Below the pieces are notes generated by a model. That model had not been told where the DNA came from. It did not search any database and saw only the letters and a list, made by a program, of their open reading frames with translations. Below are positions 52,969-63,972 of a stretch of 64,000 bases of DNA, piece by piece; within the stretch, counting starts at the first letter, position 1, and each line of letters begins with the position of its first letter. This DNA is from Whalleya microplaca (Eukaryota; Ascomycota; Sordariomycetes; Xylariales; Xylariaceae), in contig MU385739.1 of the NCBI GenBank assembly GCA_022497155.1, positions 434,001 to 498,000 on the forward strand, in the 5' to 3' direction. The position numbers and the translations under genes were made by a program.

Positions 52969-54875
52969 TTTGTCAGGACGATAGCGCGAGTGATGCAGAA
53001 TGACAAGGCGAATATTGTCAGAGGCAAGTTGTGCGTTTGGCAAGATACGAAGAGATTGGGGAATATTCGTGTCTTGACGTTGGTAGTTGGTCAGTTATGG
53101 GAGTGGAATTGGGGGGGATTCTTCGGGTTTTGTAGAAAGCAAACGAGGGAGGCATAACCTATTTTCCCGAGTAATTCACTCGGTACAAGCAAACAATGGA
53201 TCAAGTGAATACTCATACAAGGTAGCTTCCATTCAATGGATGCTATTCCGTAATACTCCCGGCCCACGCAAACATCGTAGCCGGGCATAGTTACTGCCAT
53301 TCAGGGACCCTCATGCTGAACTTCTTGTCCAGTCAAAATTTGGCGTTATGGGACATGGATTTCGTTAGAATTCACCTGTAATCATTGGCACCATGATAGT
53401 ACTCAGTGCTCTTGTCGTTGAGCCCCTGGTCATGCCCCTGTGTAGCAGTGGAACGTTTTATGGGATTCTCTCTTTATAGGCAAGAGAGTCAGGCTAGAAC
53501 TTAGTTGCCTTGTATCAACTAAGGCCAATTACTGATTCCAGACAATGTATTGATAGCAACTAAGAATGACAGTCTAAGATTGAGAGGTATCATACAAGCA
53601 CCCGTTCCACCATTCTCAGGCCGGAACTCCTACGCAGTGGAAGCTTTCCTCACTGGTGGCCTTCATCTAAAAAGTCCATGATCGTAAAATTGAAGTCTAT
53701 ATAATTATCAGACACCTAATTAAACCTCAATTTGTTGATTTAGATGAGTAACTATGTTGCTAGTACCTTTGCTTTCGGCCTCCCGTCGGAGTTCTGATAG
53801 TCTGTCCAACACACGAGTGGCTGCAGGTATGTCTCCTCAGGACAGTCTCGTATCGGTCTACTATCACCAGCAGCCCCATCTTACATTCTCATCCGACTGT
53901 AATAGACAGCTTTATCATGAACAGAGGACGGGAGAAGACCTAAGGAGATTCAAGGTCTGACTCCTCACCTGGCCTGACCTTTAGATAACCACCCACGTGC
54001 CATACCTATTCGAAGCTGGTGTATAATATTAACAAGGGCTTATAGCTGTTTAGCCATCCCCTATGTAATAAAACACTGTTCACCACTGGTTCCTACCGGG
54101 CGGCTCACACAAGCTCTGTGATGTTGAGTTTGCCGACTATTCTACACAGGACTTACACGGCTCATGTGATAGGTACCTAGATGCCAAGTGAATTACCTAG
54201 GAGCTAGTGCAAATAGTCAAACAATTCATCATCTGCAGAACTTACGAGAACCACAATGATGCGCTCGTAATATTTCTTGCAGTAATCGTTTGTGGATATA
54301 CTCCGTACTAGAATCTCGCTTGGTCTTCCTAGGTAGGATAATCCAATAAGGGAGACATGCACATAGCTGACATAGCGAAGGCGGTGTGGGTTCTGCCGGC
54401 CCCCTTAGACGTCATTGGCCAAACCGCCTTTTATGCAGAAGCTCTAAGATCTCCACTCTTGCCGCAACTCATGCCGCGATCCACGAACCGGAAGAGCCGA
54501 GGCACTCCTAATTCATACATTGCCTAAATTACACGGCATCCTCGACTATCGCCTGAAGATGACCGAGTTTCTCGGAATCTTGCGTTCAGCACAATACCCT
54601 TGATAGACGTCTCCGTTCCAGTTTTTGCCCTTCGTGAGCGTATTCTGTCTGTATCTTACGGTGATCGTATGTTCTTTGCTCTAGTTAGATTTGTCTTCAT
54701 TGATAAACCGCTCGGTTGCTGCCAATTCGGTCCCCTTTGATTGGAGCTACACCGTTGTTGATGTGGTGCTGAGTCCCAACGTCAGCTACATGTTTGACAC
54801 CTAGATCACCCACGTAACCAACCGCTTCCTCATCTCCACACACAGCCAAAGCTTCCACAGTCGCACGCACGCACA
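52969..54875. other. Gene-free block
   Basis: About 1.9 kb with only short random ORFs. Promoter of the CVNH gene on the left and of PEX11C on the right. The last 50 bp contain a CGCA repeat before the PEX11C start. Confidence 0.5.
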
Positions 54876-55877
54876 ATGAGCTCGACCGAAGCGACCACGG
54901 ACCTCCCGTCCGGCGACCCCGTGCCGTCCTCGGCCGCGCCCGCGCCAGCACCTCACCCCAAACCCGAGCCCGAGCCCGAGCCCGAGCCCAGCAGCCCCAA
55001 GCAAACCACAGCCCTCAGCACCCTCCTCGCAGCGACGCCGTCGAACCTCGACGCCTTCCTGGCGCACGTGCAACGCTGCCTGCAGACGCCGCAGGGCATC
55101 GACACCAGCCTGCTGTTCCTCTGCTACACGACGCGGCTGGGCTCGGCCTCGCTGGATCTCCTAACCCGCCCCGCGCTGCGCGCCAGCGCCGAGCGCCTGC
55201 TCGCGCTCGCCGCCGCCCTCCCGCCGTCCGCGACGCTGGTCTTCACGTCGACGGCGCTGCCGTCGCGCGGGGCGGCGCTCGCGCTGCGCCTGGCCCGCCG
55301 CCTCAAGGCCTTCAGCGCCATGCTGAGCGACGCGCGCGCCTTCCTGCGCCTGTGGGGGCTGCTGGGCATGTACTTCTGGTTCCGGCGGCTGGTGGCGGCG
55401 GCGAAGTCGTCAGACGAGAAGAACAAGTCCGATAGGGTGGAGACGGCGATAGCGTGGGCGCAGCTGTCCGCGTGCGTGGTCTTCCAGGCGCTCGAGAACG
55501 CCACGTACCTGGCGGCGAAGGGCGTGATCGGCCTGGCGCCCGCGACGCAGGGCAAGGCGGGGCGGTGGAGCGCGCGCTTCTGGGGCGCCTTCGTCGGGCT
55601 GGAGATCGGGCGGCTGTTCTACGACTCGCACAAGCGGGGCCTGCGCACGCGCGCCGAGAAGTTCGCCGGCGACAAGACCGTCGCCGAGGTCGAGCGCGAG
55701 GAACACGAGTGGAAGGACAACTGGCGCAAGACGCTCGTGCGCCAGCTTGCGTGGGCCCCGCTGACGGTCCACTGGAGTCTCGAGCAAGGCCTTGTCAGCG
55801 AGTTGGCCGTCGGCGCGCTGGCCACCATCCCCGGCGTCATACAGATGCGGGATCTGTGGAGAAGGACCGCCGAATAG
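54876..55877 (+). CDS. PEX11C: Peroxisomal membrane protein PEX11C-type
   Basis: Single exon, 333 aa, start context CACAATGA. The N-terminus is Pro/Glu/Ala-rich with (PE)n from a CCCGAG repeat. The PEX11 region begins with NLDAFLAHVQRCLQTPQGID, SLLFLCYTTRLG and continues with LARRLKAFSAMLSDARAFLR, LWGLLGMYFWFRRL, IAWAQLSACVVFQALENATY, WSARFWGAFVGLEIGRL and a C-terminal LVSELAVGALATIPGVIQMR. It is the long C-type found in filamentous fungi. PEX11 proteins remodel the peroxisomal membrane with amphipathic helices and drive proliferation and fission. The coding sequence is strongly GC-biased compared with its flanks. Confidence 0.88.
   Translation: MSSTEATTDLPSGDPVPSSAAPAPAPHPKPEPEPEPEPSSPKQTTALSTLLAATPSNLDAFLAHVQRCLQTPQGIDTSLLFLCYTTRLGSASLDLLTRPALRASAERLLALAAALPPSATLVFTSTALPSRGAALALRLARRLKAFSAMLSDARAFLRLWGLLGMYFWFRRLVAAAKSSDEKNKSDRVETAIAWAQLSACVVFQALENATYLAAKGVIGLAPATQGKAGRWSARFWGAFVGLEIGRLFYDSHKRGLRTRAEKFAGDKTVAEVEREEHEWKDNWRKTLVRQLAWAPLTVHWSLEQGLVSELAVGALATIPGVIQMRDLWRRTAE
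54963..54989. repeat. (CCCGAG)n coding minisatellite
   Basis: Four CCCGAG units encode PEPEPEPE in the N-terminus of PEX11C. Confidence 0.9.
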
Positions 55878-56703
55878 ACCAGCCAAGGTCAGCAGCTCGC
55901 TGCTCGTAGAGATCTAGACTGGCCTCGGGCTCAAATTTTGATATGCGCTGCATAAATGGTATCAGCCGTTGGTCGGCATTTATCTCCACATTGTTTCCAA
56001 TGTCAACGTGCGAAGTTTGAGGCGTGTGCGTACCTAGATCGGGCTATGAGAAAAGGCGTCGGGTACATTATAAAGCTTAGCGGGAGATTCACATAACGTC
56101 GGAACTAAGGCTGGGTATTGTAGTGGTTTGCACTATTTTGAATGAATAGAGGAATCACAATTACAAGTGCGAAGGAGTTGGACGGTGTGTACGGCTTTGA
56201 TGGTGTAATAGGGGTTTGTTTTCCTACCAACGAGGACATTCTCATGCATCCCAATTCTCAAGGCTTCAATTTACTCCATCATTAAGACCACTGGAAAACT
56301 ATTGTACAAAGGACTTGTATGCCACTTGGTAAATTGATCTTATCATCGGGGTATCTCTAGTTTCTAGCTTTCCAGTACCAAACCAGCATGGCGTGATCCT
56401 GGCTTTGGTATCAATACTCCAACAAAAGTTCGTTGCGCTCATTTCCTGACATGAGCCTTCCAAATCTAATTCCACATTAGGGACTTGTGCATAAAGATCG
56501 CCTTTCCTCTAAAATCCCAACTCCGTTCCCCTCACCTAACACCTGTCATAACCATAGTAATTTGCTTCATGACTCCACCATCCTGAATGCACAGTAGTGT
56601 ACATATCGACGACCGAGTTCCCTCGACCTGTTTAAACATTACTTCACTCTTGTATATGAGTCAGGTACCCATTATCTGCGTTGCGTGGCGGGATACTGCG
56701 CCC
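55878..56703. other. Convergent intergenic region
   Basis: 3' flanks of PEX11C (+) and the GPI-type protein (-). No gene seen. Confidence 0.55.
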
Positions 56704-57501
56704 TCAACGCACTAAAAAGATGGCAATGAGGATCATAACCAAAAGTGTTTCTGTGCCTTGTGCTGAGCACAACGATCCCAAGCTTATTACAGGTACAGCA
56801 TCAAACGGACTACCACTACTGGAACTTCCTGGAGCCTGTTGTTGCGAATCATCAGACGATGAATCGTTGGACGCTGGGTCATCGGGAGGTGGCGATTGTG
56901 TGGGTAACTGTGATACCGTGGATTGTGCGGTGCTCTGTATTGTCGTGGCATCCGTGGTTGCACGTGTGGCCGACGACGTCGAGGTTTTTCGTGAAGTACT
57001 TGTGGAAGAAGGTTGCACGGCCGTTTCTGTGTCACTAGTACGGGTATTTGTTGATTTTTCGCTGGTCAGTGTCGTTTCAGCCGACGTAGTTGTGGAAGTG
57101 GGTATAGTCGAAAATCCTTTTGTCGTCGTCGGGTTGACCGTCTGCGTGACTGTGGTAGCTTGAGAGCCTGGGCAAAGTGTATCGACCAAGTTACCCGCCA
57201 GTGCGATTCCAAGCAACGAACCCGAACTAACTTGAAGACCAGCACAATATTTTTGCACCAGAGCCTCCTCATCTTGCATACCCTTCACACAACTTGACGA
57301 GCATTGGTTCCCATTCGTAACATCACTCTTTTTGCACCCATCTATGTCGCTCTTGTAAGCACGGATGCAAGAGTCCGGTATCGCATTTGACACGATGAGT
57401 TGAAAATTAGCCAACGAGAGGGCCGATGAGGTTGAAGCAATGGTTAGAAGCAGCGTAAACTTCGATAGCCGCCGTCGCGAACATCGATAAAGCGTCATCA
57501 T
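56704..57501 (-). CDS. Secreted GPI-anchored Ser/Thr-rich protein with N-terminal six-Cys domain
   Basis: Single exon; Met 57501/57498 gives about 265 aa. The signal segment RRLSKFTLLLTIASTSSALS is followed by a compact domain with six Cys: PDSCIRAYKSDIDGC, NQCSSSC, KYCAGL and LVDTLCPG, with the spacing C-x10-C-x9-C-x3-C-x16-C-x~26-C seen in fungal GPI-anchored Ser/Thr-rich proteins. Then come about 130 residues of Ser/Thr/Pro/Gln (TTTSAETTLTSE, STSTSRKTSTSS), expected to be O-mannosylated, and a hydrophobic end (LLVMILIAIFLV) preceded by small residues, as for GPI attachment. It should sit in the cell wall or plasma membrane; the Cys domain is not CFEM (only six Cys, different spacing). The frame is open to 57597, but the extra 32 residues would place the signal segment inside the protein. 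Confidence 0.75.
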   Translation of the reverse strand: MMTLYRCSRRRLSKFTLLLTIASTSSALSLANFQLIVSNAIPDSCIRAYKSDIDGCKKSDVTNGNQCSSSCVKGMQDEEALVQKYCAGLQVSSGSLLGIALAGNLVDTLCPGSQATTVTQTVNPTTTKGFSTIPTSTTTSAETTLTSEKSTNTRTSDTETAVQPSSTSTSRKTSTSSATRATTDATTIQSTAQSTVSQLPTQSPPPDDPASNDSSSDDSQQQAPGSSSSGSPFDAVPVISLGSLCSAQGTETLLVMILIAIFLVR

Positions 57502-59480
57502 CGGCTTCTTCTCCAGCACTAATTTATCATGCAACCCGTATATCGGGACTGTAGATATACTGCCTCGACTATGTCGCCGCAAGTCGCTAGGTGCCAAGAT
57601 GATAGAGAAAAGAAACGATCATCCAAAAGATATAGCAAAGTATTATCTGGCGCAAGCCGAACTATCAGGTGGATTGGAGTTATGTCCAGCCGGATTGAGT
57701 ATAGTAGCGTACCCGAAACACGGGCTGTGTCAAGAGGCTGTCAATGATGGAAAAGGCGCAAGCTTCACCCAATGAGGATGCTGTTAGGGTCAGAGAACCG
57801 AGGATCCCGTAGTCAATGTGGTTTAGACCTGTCTGTCCTGGTCTCTTGGCCTTCCCGTCCGAAAGCTGTTTCGTTTGTCGTTTGTTGAGATCTAGAAGCC
57901 TTGCTGGAGATCCTTTATGCTGTCAGGGACATCAACTGGCTTGACATGAAAATGTTCGAGTCTGGCCAGATCAAGGGCTCGACTTTGGGGCAATGGCCAA
58001 AATTCGCGGCTTGGAGTCCTCTATGGGGAAACCTGTTCTTCAAATAGGCGGCCGTTTGTGTTCGTCCCCTTGGACAACGTAGTATGTGACATGAGACTCG
58101 GGGGCGGATATGGATATGGTGGCCAGGTCCGACCACTTGAAACCTAGTACTCGGAAGAAGAAGAGGGCAAACGGAAGAGTGTCCAAAGAAGAGAAAATGG
58201 AATCGCCAGTGTAATCAATACAAACGGAAGTTGAAATGGAGAAGAGAACGAAGCACAGCTTCTCTGTGTATAGTGATGTTTACTTTAAGAAGCAACGACA
58301 GCAAGAACAGCAACACCCATTATCCAGGCAGCTAGAAATGGTAGTGACATCCCGAGGTTAAACAAAAGTAGGAAGTGACCAGAGGAGAAGAAACACATAT
58401 GAGAAACAACCTACCCTCCCCTGTCTTGCCTGCCTTTCGCAATGACATACCAGGAGTTCTTGCAATGGCCAAATTCGGGTCCAAGCTTGCCGTCTCCTTC
58501 GTGATACCCTAGTCGCCCGCACGTCTTGGCTGTTGTCAGCGACTATGTACGGAGTATGTACTGTCAATATGACCGGTCTTAGAACCCCAGCCTGTCTTAT
58601 CGGCCAACCAAGGCCATCATCGTTGGATTTCCCTCGTGCATGTTGTCTCATGAACGCCTGCAGCCTTTGCAGATTGTCCAGAAGAGCACTGGAGTGGATT
58701 GCCCCTGCACCACTGACAGGATGGTTTGAGGGTGAGAGGAACCAATTAAACAAGCAGAATGATGTAAAAGGGAAGAAACGAAACGGTCTTGCGTTTGAGG
58801 TGCCGATTGGGTAGCTCCCCCTGCATATGTGTAGCATTCAATTGGCCGACGGCTGTTCCACGATATCAACGTCACACTATTCCGTACAACACCTGATTAC
58901 CAGCCGTTATGATAAGAAGCCAGATGCCGTGTCACAGAATCATTGTGGCACATCTGTGGCGCTTACAAAACTTGTGCAGGTTACCGAGTATTGAATACAT
59001 ATGCCATTTAGTTGCTCTTCCTCTCCTGCTTTTCACCTTGAAAATGAGGCTGTAATTGGTATTGCAAACGGAACATGTAGGTTGCCTCTGGGATGCGGAA
59101 CTGACTGAAATGATTCAGAATGAGCTTCACGAATTTCCCAGATGAAATCCCTCACGCCAACCTGTTGACTAGTGCCAGCTGCACATAGTTTGAGTCATTG
59201 GCCGATGGTGGCTTGAGCTACAGCTGTTAGAGCCTCTCTGACTATAACCTTTTCGATCTTGTGAAGGATGAACAATGGAATTTCATACTCTTATATAAAT
59301 CAGCTCTTCACTTTCAGATGGTTTAAGATTAAAATACAAAAGCTTGTGCAACCTCCAAGATCCATTTCAAGTACTCAGTTGTGACGGCCGCGGATGTACT
59401 AGGTACTCGATAGTATCCACTTAGTCACGCCACTCTGGAGCATATCTTCTTCATCCACAGCGGTTATACCGATTCAGAAG
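57502..59480. other. Gene-free block
   Basis: Almost 2 kb without supported genes. A 159-codon minus ORF at 58358-58837 has no domain or homology I recognise. The left end is the promoter of the GPI-type gene and the right end that of the kinase gene. Confidence 0.45.
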
Positions 59481-60729
59481 ATGCCCCCAAAGAGCCGCGA
59501 AGAGATCACCTCGAAAGTTCTCAGGAGGCTCGAGAGCACACCATATGCAGCATCGTCTCTGGATCCTCTTTCTGGAGGCACGGCTAACTTTATATACCGT
59601 GCGCCGCTGTTGAAACCACTTGACGATGGTACAAAGGAAATTCTCATTAAGCATTCCGAGGACTTCCTCGCCAATAGCCCAAGCTTTAAATTGACGTTGT
59701 CTCGTTGTGTATGAGTACCCACTTGAAACTCGAATCTCCCATAAGTGGCGTCTTACGCTAACTTAGTGAAGCACGTTGAAGAAAAGTGCCTGAAAGTGTT
59801 ATCAGACTTCCCAATCTCCGTCAAGGCAGACTCGAGTAGTCCATACAACTACACTGTGAGGACAGCGAAGTTCTTTCACTATGACAAAAAGAACCACACG
59901 CAGGTCCAGGAATATCTGCCGAACAGCTGTGACCTGAAGGCATACGCAATAAACACATACGGAGGTCCTACTCCAGAGACACTAAGGCCACAATGCTTCC
60001 AGCTCGGGGTGGCTCTAGGGAGATGGCTGCGAAGCTTTCATGACTGGGCAGGACAGCAGTCCGAACTACGAAAAACTGTTACTGCAAACAAGGAAATGCA
60101 ACAACTGAAGCACATGATCAACTTTGCATGGCTTTACGACCAACTCAAAAACAATTTCCCCTCTGTGGCCGGTGGTGCACAAGGTGTCTTCGAAGCTGTG
60201 AAGAAAATGGCTGCCGCAGAGCTGGAAAATGAGAGCCAACTGCAAGTGGTCCATGGAGACTTCTGGTCTGGAAAGTAGGTACTCACAGTCTGGCCCCTGT
60301 GAACATCGAGTTAACAATATGAATAGCATACTTTTGCCTAAAGCCCCAATCCAGGAGGGCGTGGACGTACCGATGTTCGTTATTGACTGGGAGACGGCAC
60401 AATTAGGTGTGCCCAACCTTGACCTAGGGCAGATGATTGCGGAGCTATATGAGTTGAAGATATATAAGAAAATAACTGCAGGTCTATGGATGGTCCAGGG
60501 ATTTACTGAGGGTTACGGAGAGGTTAGCGAAGACTTCGCCTTTCGAACAGCAATCCAGGTTGGTGCCCATCTAATCTGCTTTGGGACAACGGTCGAAGGC
60601 TGGGGAACACCAGAACAAATTAAGGATGTTGCTCGTATTGGGAAAGAGACTGTTGTACATGCATGGCAGAAAGATCGCTCTTGGTTTGAAGGAGGAGACC
60701 TCGCTTGTCTCTTCAGTAAGATCCAATAG
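59481..60729 (+). CDS. Aminoglycoside phosphotransferase (APH)-type small-molecule kinase
   Basis: Three exons: 59481-59706, 59767-60274, 60327-60729, 378 aa. Introns are 60 nt (GTGTAT...CTAACTTAG) and 52 nt (GTAGGT...ATAG). Kinase features: N-terminal LSGGTANFIYRAPL (glycine loop) and EILIKHSE (the Lys), VHGDFWSGN (catalytic loop H-G-D-x-x-x-x-N, its Asn created by the second splice) and VIDWETAQLG (metal-binding D). WEGWGTPEQIKDV follows near the C-terminus (given as EGWGTPEQIK). It is an eukaryotic-like kinase of the APH/choline kinase clan, common in ascomycetes; the substrate may be a small metabolite (for example methylthioribose, homoserine, choline or amino sugars) and cannot be read from sequence. 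The first intron is less certain: a 37-nt alternative (GTATGA...ATAAG) is too short for fungal introns. Confidence 0.8.
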
Positions 60730-61090
60730 AATGATGGCCTCAAGGAGATATCTATGGTAAGCTGCTCTTGGAGGATATTCAAAGTCACCAAGCAAAAATT
60801 TTACAATCAATATTATATTTCCAATCTGCCCATATCGGCATAACTGACCAGTATTAGGGATGTTGCTCGTGGAAACATAAAACTCTATCTACAAGCCATT
60901 CAGGGGCGGAAAACTCAGTAGCACCATTACAAAAACGCTTAAAGTACAAAATTTCTCCACGTGATCCTCCACGAATGACTCAACTTCAACTACGCATTCA
61001 ACACCCTCACCATCTCATAGAATATAGTTGCCTTTTATTGCTTTTAAGTCATTCTTCTAGATCTATCTTCTCCGACTAAACTAGGGGTGT

Positions 61091-61142
<52 letters not shown>

Positions 61143-61254
61143 NNNNNNNNNNAAATACCCATTCAAACCCCACACCATCTCAATTAATATTTTTGCCTTT
61201 TATTTTTTTTATGTAATTATTCTTTATATTTCTACTCCGCCTAAAATTGGGGTA

Positions 61255-61286
<32 letters not shown>

Positions 61287-61309
61287 AAAAAAGTCTACGG
61301 CACGCCGCC
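60730..61309. other. Intergenic with assembly gap and duplicated low-quality sequence
   Basis: Includes poly-G (61091-61142), ten N (61143-61152), poly-C (61256-61276) and poly-A (61277-61292). 60988-61090 and 61153-61255 are near copies of each other. Treat the sequence as unreliable. Confidence 0.85.
60988..61255. repeat. Artefactual-looking direct duplication across an N gap
   Basis: The two copies share blocks such as CCATTCA/CGCATTCA, CACCATCTCA, TTGCCTTTTATT and ACTCCGCC/CTCCGAC in the same order. The right copy has extra T runs and substitutions typical of low-quality read ends. Confidence 0.8.
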
Positions 61310-62730
61310 ATGGCAGCCCCGACCCCGACCCCGGCGCCGGCGGGGTCCGTCCTCTGCAACCGGTGCAAAGAGCAGTCCGCGATCACAGACCTGCGCAACG
61401 AACAAGTGTGCAAGTAAATACATATTCCACCACTCATACATGCACACAACTCACAACCAACCATGCTAACCTCCCGCCCAGAACCTGCTTCGCGCAATTC
61501 GTCTTCAGCAAGACAGTCAAGCGCCTCGAGGTCCTCCAGCGCTCGACGCGGGGCGGCGGCCCACGCCCGCCTCCCACGTCGACGGCGCGACCGCCCCGCT
61601 ACCTCGTCGCTATCTCGGGAGGCCCCTCGTCCACGGCGCTCCTGCACATCCTAAGCGAGAACCTACGCCTCCACCTCGCGCGCGGACAGCGCCCGCGGTT
61701 TGAGCTGGTTGCCGTGCACGTGGACACCGCCTCCTCCTCCCTTCCCCCCTCTCCCTCCTCCCTTCCCCCCTCTCCCTCCTCACCCACACCCCCCTCCCGC
61801 CTGCTAACCAACTTCCGCACCCGCTTCCCCTCCACCCCCATCCACAGCCTCCCCCTCTCAACCTCCCTCAGCAGCCCGCACATATCCTGGGCCTCCCTGC
61901 CCCCCCTCAACGCCGCACTACCCCCCGCGCAGCGACTGGCGGACATGCTATCCCGCCTGCCCTCGGCGACGAGCCGCGCGGACGTGACGCGCCTGCTGGT
62001 GCGGCACGTGCTGTTGCTCGCGGCGGCGGCGCGCGCCTGCGACGTGCTGATGCTGGGCTACAACACCACGGCGCTGGCGGAGCTGACGCTGGCGGAGACG
62101 GCCAAGGGGCGCGGGTTCGCGCTGCCGTGGCTGGTGAACGACGGTGCGTTGCCTGTGCCGGGGGATCTCTTTACGCTGGGCTTGGACCTAGGGGGAGCTG
62201 GTGGGAGCTCGGATGGCGGCGCGCAGACGACCGCGGCTACGGGGGTGGGTGAGAGCCCGCTATCGTCTTTGGGGAACGGCAACCCAAGCCCCAGCAGCAT
62301 ACCAGTCTACAGCCCGCTCCGCGAGCTCTTCCGCAAGGAACTACTAACCTACATCGCGAACACGGAGCCGCCGCTCACAGACCTCGTGACATCTCTAGCC
62401 GAGAACGCCACCGACGGGTCGACGGTGGTCTCGCACAAGGACCTCAGCATCGACGACGTGATGGCGCGCTACTTCGCCGACGTCGAGGTGCACTACCCGT
62501 CCGTGGTGGCGAACGTGGTGCGCACGACGGGCAAGCTGACGCGTCCCGAGGGGGGTGGTGGTGGGGATGGGGATGGTGATGACTGGTGCGGCATCTGCGG
62601 CATTGCGCTCGATGAGCTGGGGGATGAGCGGTGGAGGGGGGAGATCGGGGAGGAGATAGGGGAGGTAGAAGAGGATGCGAGAAGCAAGCGGAAGCTATGT
62701 TATGGTTGCGATAGATCAACCCGCGCATAG
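61310..62730 (+). CDS. CTU2: Cytoplasmic tRNA 2-thiolation protein 2
   Basis: Two exons, 61310-61413 and 61482-62730, 450 aa. The intron has donor GTAAAT, a CTAAC branch and CCCAG acceptor. Start MAAPTPTPAPAGSVL, then C-x2-C (C16, C19) and C34-x2-C37 rebuilt by the splice (VCKTCFAQF). AISGGPSSTALL (78-89) is the P-loop-like SGG-x-SS of ATP pyrophosphatases. VLMLGYNTTALAELTLAETA, GRGFALPW, PVYSPLRELFRKELLTY and a C-terminal CGICG ... CYGC pair complete the CTU2/Ncs2 layout. With CTU1 and the Urm1 pathway it makes the s2 group of wobble uridine in cytosolic tRNA-Lys, -Glu and -Gln. A 21-nt tandem (SLPPSPS twice) and a Gly-rich segment are local insertions. The ORF running upstream of 61310 crosses the gap and homopolymers and is not real coding sequence. 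Confidence 0.92.
61727..61786. repeat. Pyrimidine-rich 21-nt tandem in CTU2
   Basis: Two copies of a TCC/CCC-rich 21-nt unit, nearly pure pyrimidine on the plus strand, coding SLPPSPS twice. Confidence 0.8.
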
Positions 62731-63034
62731 CACGCACGCAATGAGAAGAATGAAATCAAGTATGCGCTTTCGAGTGATCGTTTTTGATTCCCCTTTACGC
62801 TATCTAGTGTACCCGCCATGTCCTTGCCGTATCTAAATTTACCAGGCGCCAAGGTTCCCCAGCCGTCCATACCGTACCCATCCAGAACAAAGTAGGTAGA
62901 TACTCGTTGGTACATATCATTATCCAGTCCTCGAACCGCATATGCTGGACTAGATAAAAAGCTGTTCGCCTACTTCTAGTTTGTCTTGAATATCCATCAC
63001 CATCGCCTCTACATTTTACCTATGGAGGCCCTGT
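62731..63034. other. Convergent intergenic region
   Basis: 3' flanks of CTU2 and OAC1; no gene seen. Confidence 0.6.
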
Positions 63035-63937
63035 TCATAAAGTCGGGTCCGGTAATATCTTCTGCTCAACCTTGCGTATCAGCTTATTCGTCTGCTCGGC
63101 CAGACTCAGCGTCAGGATGGTGTGCGGTAATATCCGCGCCAGATGGGGCAGGAAGCCCTTGTAGATGGCGAAGAAGCCCTCGGTCTTGATCGTCTTCCCC
63201 AGGCAGTCGAAGACGCCCTTGTATAGATTGCCGTTCTGGTTGTACAGCCGGGACATGATCGTGTCTATCTCGTCAGTATGCGTCCACGCCAATAGAGAAC
63301 GACACCGCACTCGGGGGCGCAAGTAGATGACTTACCAGGAGGATGCATGAAACAGCAGACCACAAACCCAGACACGGTACTACTCGCCAAGTGCAGCGGC
63401 GCGCCCTCCTGCATGCCGAGATGCCTCACCAGTCTCCTCTTGGCAAAGAAGTACGTGGGCAGCTGCACGGAGCTGCCGAAGCCGGTGCGGATCATGGCGG
63501 CGCCCACACCTCTATACAGGCCCCGGAAGCCCTCGGCCTTGTAGATCTGGGCCATGCCGTCGACGGCGTTGCGGTAGCGGTGCTGGGTGCCGACGGGGAG
63601 GAAGGGGGAGAAGCTCTGGAGGCGGGTCTTGACGAGGAAGAAGGGGCTGCCGGCGGCGGCGCCGATGATGCCGGACGAGGCGCCGCAGAACATGTTGATG
63701 GCGAGGTTCTGCTTGCCGCCGTCGCGCAGCGCCAGCGTCGCGAGCCCGTGCCGCATCGGCTCGTAGAACCCCAGCCGGCACCCGTTCAGCAGGATCTGGT
63801 ACACGTACGCGCACCCGATCCCGCGGTAGATGCCCCGCAGCCCCTCGTTCCGCACGATCACGCCCACGCCGTGGAAGGGGCCCCGGTAGTGGTGCGGCTG
63901 GTGGCCCTTCGTCTGGAGCTCGCCCTGGAGCTGCATC
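63035..63937 (-). CDS. OAC1: Mitochondrial oxaloacetate/sulfate carrier, 3' part
   Basis: Two exons visible, 63937-63336 and 63264-63035, with a 71-nt intron (GTAAGT...ATAG). At least 276 aa are encoded. A further 5' exon lies beyond the right edge: CAAACAG at 63938-63944 on the minus strand is an acceptor just before MQLQGEL. Mitochondrial carrier signatures: KTRLQSF after SPFFLV (PxFxxxKxR in repeat 2), YKAEGFRGLYRGVGAAMIRT, and PPDTIMSRLYNQ in repeat 3, rebuilt by the splice. The tract FHGVGVIVRNEGLRGIYRGI and AYVYQILLNGCRLGFYEPMR identifies the Oac1 subfamily. Six membrane helices in three repeats are expected, of which the first helix is outside the window. It exchanges oxaloacetate, sulfate and related anions across the inner membrane. 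Confidence 0.88.
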
Positions 63938-63972
63938 CTGTTTGCGGGAGAGACATGGCGTCAGCTGATACG

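Noticed and set aside
58358..58837. 159-codon minus ORF
   Set aside because: Mixed hydrophobic and basic segments without any recognised family, no signal peptide at its start; likely random.
61087..61309. Upstream extension of the CTU2 ORF through poly-G, N and poly-C
   Set aside because: Crosses an assembly gap and homopolymers, and CTU2 homology starts at 61310.
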